From Kingdonia uniflora (lineage: Eukaryota > Streptophyta > Magnoliopsida > Ranunculales > Circaeasteraceae): a stretch of 64,000 nt of DNA. The notes beneath the pieces were generated by a model that saw only the letters and a list, made by a program, of their open reading frames with translations, searched no databases and was not told the DNA's origin. The translations under genes were made by a program, and so were the position numbers. Positions 34,274 through 46,589 of the stretch are shown here, piece by piece (positions within the stretch are counted from its first letter, which is position 1; the number at the start of each line of letters is the position of its first letter). The stretch is from positions 248,001 through 312,000 of the forward strand of contig JACGCM010002647.1 in assembly GCA_014058105.1 (NCBI GenBank), given 5' to 3'.

Positions 34274-34993
34274 TTGGACGCTATCGATCAGGTTCTATCA
34301 TATGTTAAATTCCTTAAGGAACTGTGTACAAAGAAATGTAGAAACGGAGTTAGGAAGAATTCCTTTAGTGTTGAACAGGTTAACTCTGTCCTACCATTTG
34401 AAATTCCGATCAAACAAAAAGACCCAGGATGTACCATAATTCTCTTAGTAATAGAAAAACATTACATCCCGCAGGCCCTTCTTGATCTTGGGACTAGTGT
34501 AAACCTTATTCCATTTTGTGTTTATGAGGACCTCGATTTAGGAGAACTTAAGCCCACCAGGATACAACTTCAACTCGCTGATAGATCCAACAAAACTGCT
34601 AGGGGTATTGTTGAGGATGTGATAATTAAGGTGAACGAATTTTACTTTCCAGTAGATTTTATAGTCTTTGATATACCACCGATTTTGACTGTCCATGGCT
34701 AAATCCCCATTATTTTAGGTCGACCTTTCCTAGCTACTTCCAACGCTATAATAAATTGTAGAAATGGAATAATGAACCTAACATTAGGTAACATGACCTT
34801 GGAACTGAACATTTTTAACGCCATGAGGCAATATCAAGATTCTGCTAAAGAGTGTAATATAGTAGGTACCATTATCTCCGAACATTCTAGGGACGATCTC
34901 TTAGAAGATTGTCTGGAGAACGACATCGTTGGTATTCACGAGTCAATCCTAAAAGATATTTCAGCTATTTTTGAAAATAATCCTCCTGCATAA
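34274..34993 (+). pseudogene. Athila aspartic protease region
   Basis: An open stretch of 142 codons (34274-34702) contains HYIPQALLDLGTSVNLIPFC, where the catalytic DTG/DSG triad is replaced by DLGTS, the form common in Athila proteases. LGELKPTRIQLQLADRSNKT and FYFPVDFIVFDIPP follow. After one stop the frame resumes with the GRPFLATSNAIINCRNG block and ends at 34993. The domain is the retropepsin that cleaves Gag-Pol. One stop and loss of continuity with gag make it non-functional. Confidence 0.8.
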
Positions 34994-35163
34994 ACTCCTC
35001 CTCATCGGTATACTCCCAATTTTGAGTCACTCCCTATGTCTTCTAACCCCCCAGTTCCTTCTATTGTATCACCGCCAAAGCTTGATCTTAAAGTACTTCC
35101 AGATAATCTAGGATATCGGTTCCTCGGGCCTAACAAAACTCTTCCTGTTATCATTTCACTTCA

Positions 35164-36792
35164 TTGGACTTAGATCAGGAAAATAAACTCCTTGCTGTAC
35201 TAGACACCCACAAAAAAGCAATTGGATGGTCAATAGCATATATAAAAGGAATAAGCCCATCAGTGGTTATGCATAGGATACACTTAGAGGAAGGATCCAA
35301 AACATCTCAAGAACTACAACGACGTGTGAACCCTCCAATGAAGGAGGTAGTAAAAGCGGAAGTTATGAAACTTCTTGATGCGAGCATTATTTATTCCATC
35401 TCCGATAGTTCTTGGATAATCCCAGTCCAAGTGGTACCTAAGAAATTAGATATTATTGTCATCAAAAATGCAGACAATGAACTAGTACCCACTCGCACTC
35501 AGACAGGATGGCGAGTTTGTATTAATTATCGAAAGTTAAACTCGTCCACTCGAAAAGACCATTTCCCATTACCATTCATGGATCAAATATTAGACCGTTT
35601 AGTTGGTCATTCATTTTACTATTTCCTGGATGGTTATTCAGGATACAACCCAATTTTAGTAGCCCCCGAAGACCAAGATAAAACTACTTTTACTTGCCTA
35701 TTTAAAACTTTTGCCTATCGTCGCATGCCTTTTGGCCTATGTAATGCACAGGCGACCTTTCAACAGTGTATGTTAAGTATTTTCTCAGATATGGTAGAAA
35801 AAATTTTAGAGGTCTTCAAGTATGAGTTTTTCATTTATGGCTCCACATTTGATGAATGTCTTCTAAACTTAGAATTGGTCTTGATCCAGTGTAAAGAGAA
35901 AAACCTAATTTTAAATTGGGAAAAATATCATTTTATGGTAAACCAGGGAATAGTACTTGGCCAATTGATATCATCTAAGGGGATAGAAGTTGATAAAGCG
36001 AAAATTGATTTGATTTTTTCTCTACCTCTTCCTAAAATAGTGAAGGACGTTCACACATTCCTCGGGCACGAAGATTTTTATCGACGATTTATTAGAGACT
36101 TTAGCAAAATCGCACGACCTTTATGCAATTTACTTGCTAAAGACATCCATTTTGATTTTAACGATAAATGTCACAAGTCTTTTGAAACACTTAAGTCCTC
36201 ATTGACCACATCACTGATTATCCAACCACCCGATTGGACCTTACCCTTCGAAATTATGTGTGACGCTTTAAATTATGTCGTGGGTGCCATGTTAGGACAA
36301 CACTTTGAAAAAGCACCCCATGTCATTTGTTGTACGAGTAAAACAATGAATGATGCCCAAAATAATTATACGACGACTGAAAAAGAGTTGTTAGCCATCG
36401 TTTTCGTGTTAGAAAAAATTCGATCATACATTTTAGGGTTAAAAGTCATTGTGTACTCTGACCATTCAGCCCTTCGATATCTTCTTAATAAAAAGGACGT
36501 TAAACCACAGCATGTGTGTTGGATCATTTTACTCCAAGAATTAGACCTCGAAATACCTAATAAAAAAGGTAAAGAAAATGTTATTGCCGACCATTTATCG
36601 CGTTTGATAGTTCCCCTGATTAACGAAGACCTTCCTATTCCTGAGCCTTTTCCCGATGAACAGTTAATGAATATTAATAGGGCACCTTGGTTCGCCGACA
36701 TTACAAATTACTTAGTCGCAGGATACATACCACCAGATTTGAGCAGACAAGATAAGAAGGGATTTGAAACAATCTCTAGACGATTTATCTAG
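35164..36792 (+). pseudogene. Athila reverse transcriptase and RNase H, 542-codon open frame
   Basis: The frame covers RT (about residues 40-290) and RNase H (about 360-490). RT landmarks: WIIPVQVVPKK, TGWRVCINYRKLN, HFPLPFMDQILDRL, YFLDGYSGYNPI (catalytic D kept, Q of the usual GYNQI replaced by P), FAYRRMPFGLCNAQATFQ. The second active-site motif, normally VFMDDF, reads VFKYEF, so both catalytic aspartates are lost. RNase H landmarks are FEIMCDALNYVVGAMLGQ, TTTEKELLAIVF, VIVYSDHSALRYLL and ENVIADHLSRL, with the D-E-D-D set present. The ATG at 35164 is arbitrary; the domain belongs to one Gag-Pol frame. A stop at 36790 ends it where the integrase linker should follow. Confidence 0.92.
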
Positions 36793-37931
36793 GAGGATCC
36801 CTATTTATTTAAAGTTGGCGCTGACCTAGTGATTCGTCGTTGTGTGCCTGAAAATGATATTCCACAAATTTTAAAAAGTCTTCATGATGATGGTGGTCAT
36901 TTTGGTCCCCGTAGAACGGTTAATAAAGTACTTCAATATGTTTTCTATTGGCCTACTTTATTAAGAACACTTACGACCATTGTTCACGATGTGACCATTG
37001 CCAAAGGGTTGGCAACATGGGTCGTCGGGATGAGATGCCTCTTAACAACATTTTAGAGGTTGAAGTTTTTTATGTCTGGGGCATTGACTTTATGGGCCCA
37101 TTTCTGGTGTCTAATAGTTATTTGTGGATCTTAGTAGCAGTTGACTATGTTTCTAAATGGGTAGAAGTTGTACCATGTCGAACAAATGATCACGCTGTCA
37201 TAATTAACTTTTTAAACGATAACATTTTAGTCTGATTTGGTACACCTCGTACAATTATAAGTGACGCTGGAACTCATTTTTGTAACCATTATTTTAAAAC
37301 TCTTATGCACAAATATGGTATTACTCATAAAGTTGCCACCCCATATCATCCACAGACAAGTGGGCAAGTAGAGGTTTTAAATCGGGAGATAAAGAGAATT
37401 TTAGAGAAAACTGTCTAACCATATCGTAAAGATTGGTCCACTCATCTTAATGATGCTCTTTGGGCCTATCGGGCTGCTTATAAAACCCTTATTGGAATGT
37501 CACCTTATAGATGTATTTTTGGCAAAGCTTGTCACTTGCTTGTAGAATTATAACAAAAAGCTTACTGGACAATTAAGAGATTTAATTTTCATATAGACGC
37601 AGCAGGACTTTATCAAAAATTTCAACTAAGTGAGTTAGAAGAATTAAGACAAGAGGCGTACGATAATGTTAAAATATATAAGGATCAGACCAAAACATAT
37701 CATGATAAACATATAGTCCAAAAAATCTTTACACCAGGACAAAAAGTCATATTGTTTAACTCAAAGCTGCGTCTTTTACCTGGAAAATTACAAACCCGTT
37801 GGCATGGCCCGTTTGAAGTCGTAATCATACACCAAAATGGTTGGGCTGAAGTAAAAAATTATCATATTGGAAAAACTTTCAACGTCAATGGCCAACGTCT
37901 TAAACCTTATCTCAAGACAATCCTTTTATAA
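36793..37931 (+). pseudogene. Athila integrase
   Basis: It continues the RT frame after one amber stop: EDPYLFKVGADLVIRRCVPE. The zinc finger shows H and H in HDDGGHFGPRRT and C-C in HCSRCDHCQR, after a frameshift near 36945. The DDE core shows [19 protein letters not shown] and [12 protein letters not shown]. The C-terminal part reads YHDKHIVQKIFTPGQKV, then WHGPFEVV and GQRLKPYL, and it ends at 37929-37931. Stops at about 37234, 37418 and 37550 interrupt it. All recognised zinc and DDE residues are still visible, so the inactivation is by stops and frameshift. Confidence 0.88.
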
Positions 37932-39363
37932 AATTTCCCTGATATAAATCTTTGCGAGTCTGAATACAGAGAATTTCCCATCCCCGAATAATTCATTGAC
38001 TTCACATAAGTTTGGGGGTACAAGAGTTTTGTCTGACTGAAGACGGTAAACTTAGCGCTTTCTGGGTGGCAACCCACGACACATTTAGGTGAGAAATTCC
38101 AATTTTCATTTCCATTTTTATTTTTTGCTCTCCAATATTAGGGATAATATTTCATTTAAGTTTGGGGGTAGAAAAATTATTTTTAAAATATTTTTTTGAA
38201 GAAAAGTGAAATAATGACACTTTTGGTAATTTATGATGTACTTTTGATAAATTTCCAATATTTAGACTGAATTTATTTTGACATAAATATTAGTTGGAAA
38301 ACCCGAATAATAAACCAACAACTTAAATGTTTACAAGTATACACTAAAATATTTTGTACGCCATCTTAAGTTAGATGTACTATATTTTAATTAGCAACTA
38401 ATTCAAGTTAACGTGGTATATTTTTAAAACTTGCACTTTACTATAGTTTTGTAATTGATGCATTCAATAGGTTATTAACCAGTTTTAGGGAAATTTAGTA
38501 TTTATGTTAGGAATAATTCACTCCAATGGAGACAACTGCCTAAGAATAAGTTCATTCCCGAAAGAAAAAAAGAAGCCAATGTTACCCCTAAAATTTTCAC
38601 GCTGCAAGGCTACTCGCATGATTAAGAACTGAAAAAGGAAAATTATCACCAATCTCGAGTATGAACATGAACTATGTGAAAGGAGCACAAAAAATATTAC
38701 TTGTGAGAATCCTGAGTCTAGGTCACGAAGGGGCACCAAACCCAGCAACCTTAGTCAACTGGCAGAGATTATCGACCGAAAACTTCTTGTTACGGAGGCT
38801 TCACTAAGAAATAATGTACTAAAAGAGGCTATGAAAAATAAGATATCGGGGAGCAAAATTGACTAAGGCACTTGTCAAACTGACAATTGAATTTATTTCA
38901 GTAAGTACTCGACTACCATACACTGACTCAATGATTCAAGACAATGTATTAAGGAATAAAACTATCTTCACAATATACTCAGATATATCTGGTAAAATAC
39001 TTAAATTTTTTTCTAATCATGAGGTAGTATCTCTAGTATTGGATAAGCACAATATATTCTATGGTATACTCAGGGAATAATAGGTTTTAAGGAATTTCCT
39101 GCTTACATATTTTTGTCATAACTAAATAGGGATAAATTGACAGGAAATGAGTCTCTTGTTATTTAGAATTACCATAATGTCATTATTGACTTTTGTGGGT
39201 ATAGTCATTGTAAACCCTCATGAGACAACACTCGTCCACCAGGGACACCTAGGGGTTTAACGGCTTGTTGTATATGCTAAATGCAATCGCGAGTCCTGCG
39301 AAAGTGGTTTCCTTTCTTAGTTTAATTTTATTTCTTTATTTTACTCGGGACGAGCAAAATGGT
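37932..39363 (+). other. Post-integrase region of the Athila-like element
   Basis: In Athila elements this place can hold an envelope-like frame. Here I see only short frames (for example 38859-39080, 73 codons) with no membrane segments or known motif. At 38055-38080 there is a GGGTGGCAACCC hairpin typical of Athila/Tat elements. Two PPT-like AAGTTTGGGGGTA copies lie at 38008-38020 and 38158-38170. Confidence 0.65.
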
Positions 39364-39374
39364 AAGTTTGGGGG
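39364..39374 (+). other. Polypurine tract of the Athila-like element
   Basis: AAGTTTGGGGG followed by TATT lies just before the 3' LTR. It is the third copy of this word in the 3' region. Confidence 0.8.
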
Positions 39375-39378
39375 TATT

Positions 39379-40480
39379 TAATAGACGTAGAAATACGTAT
39401 GATTAATACGCCTAAAAGTATCGTTTTGTTAATCCCGATTTATTAATTTCTAATCTTAGTAGTATTTTCTTATTTTCAGGCACTTATCACTATTAGAGCT
39501 AATAAGTAGAAAAGGACATCCAATAGAAGATATAAAGAGTTGAAGCATCTCCAGCAATCTCTTAGGTACAAGAAAGATGTCTACATTCAATGTACTTGTA
39601 GAATTTCTCCATAGAATAAAGATGACGAAGAACTCTACAATGATTTATCTTTACTTAAAGATAGAGTTTCAGAATTGTAAACAACTCTCTCCTATCTCCT
39701 ATAAATAGGAGAGCAATTATATGTAGTTTTCACATCTCAATCTCAGGAAGGAATAAAGCTTGTATTTTTCAGTAACTCTCTCTTTTATTTTATGCATTTA
39801 ATTTAAGCTGTGATCAACACCATTAATGAAGAGCTAGTCTCCTTAGCTTAGGCTAAGGATTGAACCTCCAGTGAAGTGAGCTAAATTGATGTTAATAGTA
39901 GTTTAGATCTAGAATTAATCTTCAATTCCCTGATTTATAGTTACGAAGAGTTGATCTATCCATGACAACTCTAAGTTACTACAGATATGGGGAAGATGTC
40001 GAATTAGCCATATTCAATTATTTTTATGCTCAAAAACAATTCTAAATCACTAGAGTTAATACTCTCCACCTAGCCATGGAAAAGAGTTTATAAACCCTTG
40101 ATTCGATTGTCCATGAACAACAAAGTTTTTACTTAGGGTTTTAGCCACAAACCCTAGATCTTGGACCCGAATAGAGCTAGCCATGGCTATTACGTGTGGA
40201 TATAAGCTACCGTTTTCATATCGTTTAGTAAACTAAGTCGGAGGTGATCCAAAGCCCGGGTTCTTTTCTTTATAATCATACCGAAGGTTAGTAATTTAGA
40301 TTTATATTTTAGATCAAAACCTTTTTATCAAAATTAGTTTAGATTCGTTTATTAGTTAATTAGGAAATTATATTTTTAATACGTTTACTCCCCGTGGATT
40401 CGACCCCCGCTTAACCTTATTATATTACGACACCCGAAGTTTTGAGTGGGGTATTTAAAGACCAAGTTTTTCTCGCATCA
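39379..40480 (+). repeat. 3' LTR of the Athila-like element (1102 bp)
   Basis: It is a copy of 30688-31790 with scattered differences. Its first dinucleotide is TA instead of TG. The TATAAATA box is at 39700-39707. It ends CTCGCATCA and is followed by AATAC. Confidence 0.93.
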
Positions 40481-40485
40481 AATAC

Positions 40486-41735
40486 TATATTGGAAAGTTG
40501 TTTCAACTTAGGCCTCTCATGGTGGTCACTCAAAATCACTGAGAATTGACTAGCAAACATTTTGTGTGAAATATGAATATGAATATAAAGCAGCGGGAAA
40601 ATCATATTTCATCTCAAACGGCGCACTGTGAGCTAGAAAATCTCATGGGAAAGAACCTCATTTGTCATATATGATATCAAGTTAAAACTAATAAAGACCC
40701 CCTATATCAACTCTCCACTAATAGTGGCTGCGCCAAACTCAAGATCAAATAGATCTTTAAAACAAGTTATAATGTAGGCACGGGTAGGCATATGATGGAA
40801 TAGGCGTTTTGCTGGCATTTTGAGACTACAGGTACACTAACTCCCATTCTCACTTGAAACCAAATTTACCTTTTGTCATTCTTTTTCTTATTGATTACAC
40901 ATAAAATAAAATACCACTTCTCCTCCCCTTTATTTTTTTTCTCTATGACTCTGATTTGAGATAATAAAAATGTCATTTAGGGACTCATTGTATTCTCATT
41001 TTCATCTTCCCCAAAAAATCACACTTTTCCTTCTTTTCTTTTTTTCTTTTTTATTTACTGAAAAGCCTCAGAACAAATGGGTAAAATAATAAATTTTGGG
41101 TAGAAAAATGAATGGCATATTATAAGGCACAAGGGGCTACAAGCGGATAAAAATTTAGGTAAGCACAGGCGAAGGCCAAAAAGATGTAGCAATAAAAATA
41201 CTTATTATCATATCTTCGGTTGGACACCATCACATTTTTTACCTCGAGTAAAAGTAAGAAAGTATCACTAGTATAACTTGACTTTGATGTTACCATTTGA
41301 CAATTGGGTATAAAAATGAAATGAGATCACAAACAACGAAATAAAAAATAAAGAGTAAATGTCATAATACTCAAAGCTCATAAATAAGGTCAGATCCTCA
41401 CATAATATTAGGTTCGAAGTCTCTACAGTTATCCTCACGTGGTTCTAGTCACGATGAGCTTTTAGTTTAAACAAGATAATCAATAACTATTGTGAAATAT
41501 GGTTTTACCAAATAATTATCCCATAAATGAATATAACACAAAGCAAGGTCCAAGTCTAGCAAGAATATTCCACAGACAAAAGCTTTTAAAGTGCAAAGTG
41601 GAGATAAAAAATCATAGCAATATCCTACTATCCAAAAAAATAAAAACAAAAACAAAAACAAACTGAGACAGGGTAAGAAACGTATCTAATCAATGAAGCA
41701 TACTTATAACCCTTCTCAGTTTTGATTTATTACTT
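40486..41735. other. Internal DNA of the SIRE-like element without recognisable pol
   Basis: Between the Athila insertion and gag, in the place where protease, integrase and RT should lie, only AT-rich sequence with short frames is found. I see no copia motif here, so pol was deleted or replaced. Confidence 0.6.
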
Positions 41736-41739
41736 TATT

Positions 41740-43713
41740 TATGGCAACAAGTCATCCTTTCGCATCCAAACTGCCCAAATCACCTTTTGAGGTGATGTTT
41801 CTGGAGCAAATCGCCTACTTAAATTCTTACTTTTCACATTATAAACATTCACATATAACTTATATCTATATCAATTAAAAGGGCGAGCATATGGTTGATA
41901 GGATTCAACAAATCTACAATAAGATGCAATATGACCCTTTCGACCACATATCCTACAATAATAAATATGAGATTAAGAGACCTGTTTGGCGTGATTATGA
42001 GTAGTGGATATCATGTTATGTTTGGGTACCGAAATAAAAGCAGTTTTTTTTTACAAACTTTGTGATTTGAGGAGTGTTGGCTTTAGAAAGAGGTTCCTCA
42101 TATCCTAGACCCTTTTTATTACTATCCATTTTTCCCATACATAACATTTTATCAATGTTCTTGTCCCTATGACAAAACTTCTCAAGTTTCTGCTGAGATA
42201 GAACTACATCAAGCTTGGCTGAACGAAGTTCGTCCAAAGTTGATTTTATTTTCTCCTTTGTATCATTAACTTTTTTTTCTAAAAATACAACTTTGTCATG
42301 AAGGCCTAGTTTCTCATTTTCAAGTACCTCTATCTCGTGAGTTGCATTCTCATTTTTTTCTTGAAGTTCGCACTTAAGTGTATTAACTTGATCTTTTAAG
42401 ACTTTGTTAAGTTTACCGAGTTTCATGCACTTGGCGAGAGTCTGAGCATACAAGTCCTCAAGATTCATACATTTTGCGAGAGTCTGAGCATACAAGTCCT
42501 CAAGATTCAGGTCTTCAAACTCATTTTTGTTCTTGATCACTCTGATTTTCAACATAATTTTTAAGTTCAAAAATGTCATAGTTATTATTACCATAATTTA
42601 GAATAGGAGGATATGCACAATAATTTCTGTTATCAACTACTTGGGGATGACTCTTATTGTCATTATTTTCATCATCACTGTCATCCCAAGTAACGCTGAT
42701 ATTCATAACTTTGTGATTGGTCCCAGATTTCTTATTGGGATAGCTGTGAGCATAATGACCAAGCTTATGACACTTGTAATATTTAATTTGACTTAGGTTA
42801 GTGTCAAGGTTGGTCTGCTGGTTATTCACTCTATGTTGATCATAAGTTCGCGACTTATGATTCACCGATTGCCCTTATTTTTGAAATTGGCGTTGTTTCA
42901 CAAGGTTTTTAAGCTGGTGACTTATAGAGGCAATCTGTGAATCCAGATCGAACCCATCATCATTATCATAATTAGATGAGTTATCAGCTCCTATGGTACC
43001 CTTAGAAGAAGAAGAGTAAGATAAAGACTTGAAAGTAGCACTCTTGTTCTTCTCGTGGTTTTCCATTTTCATCTCGAGTTCAAACGTTCGCAATTTTCCA
43101 GCCATTGTATCAGGTTTCATTTTCTTCAGATCTTGTGCTTCCTCGATAGCATCACGTCTGGATATAAAGTTCTTAGGAATAAATCTTAGAACTTTGCGAA
43201 CTATTTAAACATCGAAGTACGCTGCTCCTAATGCGGCACTAGTATTTACAATATTACTTAGTCTCGCATAGAACTCGTTAAAGGGTTCGTTTTCACTCAT
43301 TCTGATATTCTCAAATTGCGAAGTAAACATTTGAAGCTTACTTTCTTTGACTGTATCGTCACCTTCATGAGAACTAGGATGTCCTAAGCTTCTTTAGAAG
43401 TGGTACATGCAGAGATATGTTAAAACTCACTTTGACTCACAGCCATAAAGATAGCATTGAGGCCTTTAAAATTATAACCAACAGTATCATTTTCTTCTTT
43501 TGATCATTGGTTCCTAGGTTTAAGGACCTTAATAGCACTCCCTGGTAGACCTTGCATCACAGTAGGAGGTGTCCATCCATCCTCAATAACAATCCATATA
43601 TCTTCTCTGATTGATTGTAAGTATACAATCATTCAGACTTTCCAGTATGGGTATTCTTTTCCATCAAAGAGTAGAGGGCGATTTATAGGACCTCCAAACT
43701 TCTTGGAACTCAT
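41740..43713 (-). pseudogene. SIRE-like copia gag
   Basis: The start ATG is at 43713-43711 (MSSKKFGGPINRPLLFDGKE), followed by YPYWKV and DIWIVIEDGWTPPTV. The block GLNAIFMAVSQSEF is the conserved UBN2-type gag core. Downstream come 42875-43120 (Ser/Asp-rich linker), a CCHC-like knuckle with one Cys lost (YYKCHKLGHYAHSYP, about 42.77 kb) and a Lys/Glu/Leu coiled coil (42016-42594). Near 41.95 kb there is a second, eroded knuckle region. The protein would form the particle shell. At least six stops or frameshifts make it non-functional. A 42-bp duplication lies at 42422-42505. Confidence 0.8.
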
Positions 43714-43772
43714 TATTCTCAAGCGAACTATCTAGGATCCACGCTTAGGTTGTTAAACCTCGAGGCGTGACC

Positions 43773-43784
43773 GCTCTGATACCA
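43773..43784 (-). promoter_or_regulatory. Primer binding site (initiator Met-tRNA)
   Basis: The minus strand reads TGGTATCAGAGC two bases after the 5' LTR. This is the standard plant copia primer site and fixes the orientation. Confidence 0.93.
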
Positions 43785-43786
43785 AT

Positions 43787-44836
43787 TGAAATTCCTAGAC
43801 GCTTGAGACTAACCAATTTCAATTATTTTAGGTCTAAATTGATAGGTCTTATTTCTTTTAAATTAATGGTCAAATTTTAACCTAAATCAAGTTAGGTAAA
43901 TTAACTAGTATCAACAAACAATTGGAAATATAAAGACAATGCCAAACAATTTTAACCCTGTGGGAAACCTTTCTCAGGAGAAAAACCCATAAGTCGATGT
44001 CGAATCACTCAACAGCTAAATAATCCACTATTAAAATTAAATTATAAGTATTCAATTACTTACATACTCGATAAGCACATCCCATTGCTACCTCTCCTCT
44101 AATTGAACTCCTTGCAGTCGATTTCGCATTCTCGCAACTTCTCGCTCCAATCTCTCGTCGAAGCTTCATTTCTTGAATCTCTCAAGTTCTTCAATCCATG
44201 ACTAGGTTTTCTTGATCAATAATGATTAATTCAAGATTTGATTGTTTTAATTCTCTCTTGAATCTCTTAAGGATAAGCTCTCCTCACTCTAAAAAATAAG
44301 CCCTAGAAAAATAAGTTTTTCAAGAAGTGAGTTCTGAAAAGAAAAAAAAAATTATTATAAAATATAAATCACGATATCTGTTCGAATAGATTTTAAATGT
44401 ATTCGAATAAAATCAGGCTTAGCCAATCTATTCAAATAAAAAGAAATCTATTAGAATAAAAAGAAACAGACTGAGCCAATCTATTCGAATAAAAAGGATT
44501 ATATTCGAATAAAAAATAGCCTGAGACATTTCTATTCGAATACAATAAAATTTATTCGAATAAAAATGTTCTCAGTTCTATTCGAATATAAAATAAAATT
44601 TATTCGAATAGAAGTTCTGTTGTCTTAAAAAAATATACTTATTACCTTTTCCATACTCTCTAAAAATACATAGGGTTTGCTATTATAGAATAAGGAGTTA
44701 GAAACCTACTTACCTGTTCAGTGTCAGTCCAGCCGTAGTCGCTCCATGTGCAATCTCTGACGTCGAGTAACTACGAGATAGTGCTGACATCTAAACTAGA
44801 CACGGAATGAAACAAACTCCAAATATGGATATTACA
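43787..44836 (-). repeat. 5' LTR of the SIRE-like element (1050 bp)
   Basis: It is a copy of 29020-30062, running from TGAAATTCCTA to ATATTACA, followed by AAATC. It has the same cluster of ATTCGAAT words at 44375-44610. Confidence 0.93.
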
Positions 44837-44841
44837 AAATC

Positions 44842-46585
44842 AAGTCGATGCTCATCGCAACTCCAATAAGCCAACATATGTGATACTTACCAAACATAAC
44901 TATGAATATTCATTGAACTACAACTTTAGGGATTGGAAAATCCATGGAATAATATAAGAAGTTATAAAACACTTCTATTAATAATAATGCAAGAAGAAAT
45001 TAATACTTGGCGCTTGGAACATTATTCTCCGAATGTCAAAATCTATAATTAGCATTATCGTGTTCAAACATAGAATCCAACACAATTAAATTTTCATAAG
45101 ATTAAATTTTATATGTCGATAACATATCTGATGCTCAAAAAAGACCAATTCCCCCCCCCCCCCCCCCCCCCCCTTTCAAATCATCCCCTAAAAATTGAGA
45201 GAGAGTACCTTTTATACTACAATATTCTCTCATTGGCAAACTATTTGGGAGAATCAGTTAATGGTCACAGGATTCAGAATGGCAATTAAGCAGATGATTC
45301 TGCAAATTGAGGGTTTGATTACACAATAAAATAATGAGATTGAAAATCACATACACTAATTTCTAATTTAAAGCCATCCTAACTATATTAATCAACCAAA
45401 ATTCTTAAACGAAATTACCTTTCAGATCTAGATAGAGGAATGAAATTAGTTAATTGAGAAGGATGAGGAAGATCACGAGGGTTTCCCAATTTAAGCGTCT
45501 CGAGCATTTGACATTGTGGAAAATGCAAAAGAGACAACAAATATTTTATGAAAGAAAACTGGCATGAGAGGAAGAAGAAATAATTGAACCCACTCAAGCT
45601 CCATGAATGTTTGTAGACAGAGAGAATTTGTGGGAGAGGAGGAGCTCTGGTGAAGAAGCGTTAATTCAAATGAAACCCACCAATTGATGTTTATTTGGCA
45701 AAATTGTCCTCAATATTTATTATTATTATTATTAAAATATCTTTAATATTTATTATTATTAAAATATCAAAACTGCCCTCAATATTTATTGAAATCAACA
45801 AGTTGCATTACCTTATCGAACTTTTTGTCCTTGCAATAACCACTAACCAATATGATATAGTCAAAAACATTTGGGCTAGCTTCTGTTGATTTCAATATAT
45901 TCATGTTGATTCATCCAGTTGGTTGTTGAGACAGTATTCGACCATCAATGCAGTATAGATGATATTATCTCGTTCAATACACATCTTTAAAACTAACGCC
46001 AAGAACTCCACTTCATTTTCCACCATCCCAACACTAATTTTCTCATTAAGATGATACATGTAACTATATCTAGGTGCGCCAGCATTTGCTTGAAATGTTT
46101 TTTTTGAAAAGTGAGTTGGGCGACTTACCGTTTAGAATCCAACAAAGGAACTACATCAAGGAACAACTCCAGATGGAAACCAAAAATGACAACCCTAAAC
46201 TAATAAGCAAGGAAAGAGGATACATCCAGCCATGTGAAAAACTTCAGCATTACACTCCCCACAATCCAAGTTAACGTCAATACTAAAAGGTCAAAACTAC
46301 TCAAAAGTTCAAAGAACCACACAAATTCAGTGGAGAGCCAAAGCTCACTCTGAACCAACCTACTACTAATGAGACCCCCAACACCAAACTTAAGGTTGTC
46401 AATGGATCAGATTGGTACCGGATATATACAAATCCATACCCAATCTGAAGTTGTACCATGTGAATCCAAATCCAATTCGAATCTAAATGAGATAAACCCT
46501 ATCTAAATTCGATTCTTATTCAGTCCAGTTCGATCTGATCCGAAAATTTTGGTCTAGAGATGGTTTTACAAAATTTTACATCCAC
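44842..46585. other. AT-rich spacer right of the SIRE-like element
   Basis: No gene is supported. The stretch holds a 23-C homopolymer (45151-45173) and a TTA microsatellite (about 45717-45735). The part 45415-45660 is relatively GC-balanced and could be a decayed first exon on the minus strand, but I cannot identify it. An AAATCCAAATCC-like low-complexity zone occurs near 46430-46530. Confidence 0.5.
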
Positions 46586-46589
46586 TCCA

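Larger units (their letters stand above)
30688..40480 (+). mobile_element. Athila-like Ty3/gypsy element nested in the SIRE-like element
   Basis: The LTRs 30688-31790 and 39379-40480 are flanked by perfect AATAC duplications (30683-30687, 40481-40485). TGGCGCCGCTGCCGGGGA follows the 5' LTR (Asp-tRNA-type PBS) and AAGTTTGGGGG precedes the 3' LTR. The plus-strand order protease, RT, RNase H, integrase, then about 1.4 kb before the 3' LTR fits Athila. The protease block wording (LGELKPT..LQLADRS) is also typical of that lineage. Gag is heavily eroded, while the RT/RNase H frame is still open. It is a relatively young insertion compared with its host element, judging from its readable frames and similar LTRs. 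Confidence 0.93.
29020..44836 (-). mobile_element. SIRE-like Ty1/copia element with gag only, interrupted by an Athila element
   Basis: Two 1.04-kb LTRs (29020-30062 and 43787-44836) in direct orientation are flanked by perfect AAATC duplications (29015-29019, 44837-44841). On the minus strand the right LTR is followed by TGGTATCAGAGC, the Met-tRNA primer site. The left LTR is preceded by the polypurine run AAAGGGGGAGAT. Gag relics occupy 41740-43713. Protease, integrase and RT are not found in the remaining 1.8 kb of internal DNA, so pol was lost. Long LTRs, this PPT and this gag type fit the SIRE/Maximus lineage. The Athila insertion (30688-40480) came later, since it splits the internal region with its own duplication. 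Confidence 0.92.

Noticed and set aside
36366..36701. 111-codon minus-strand frame
   Set aside because: Antisense shadow of the open Athila RNase H frame.
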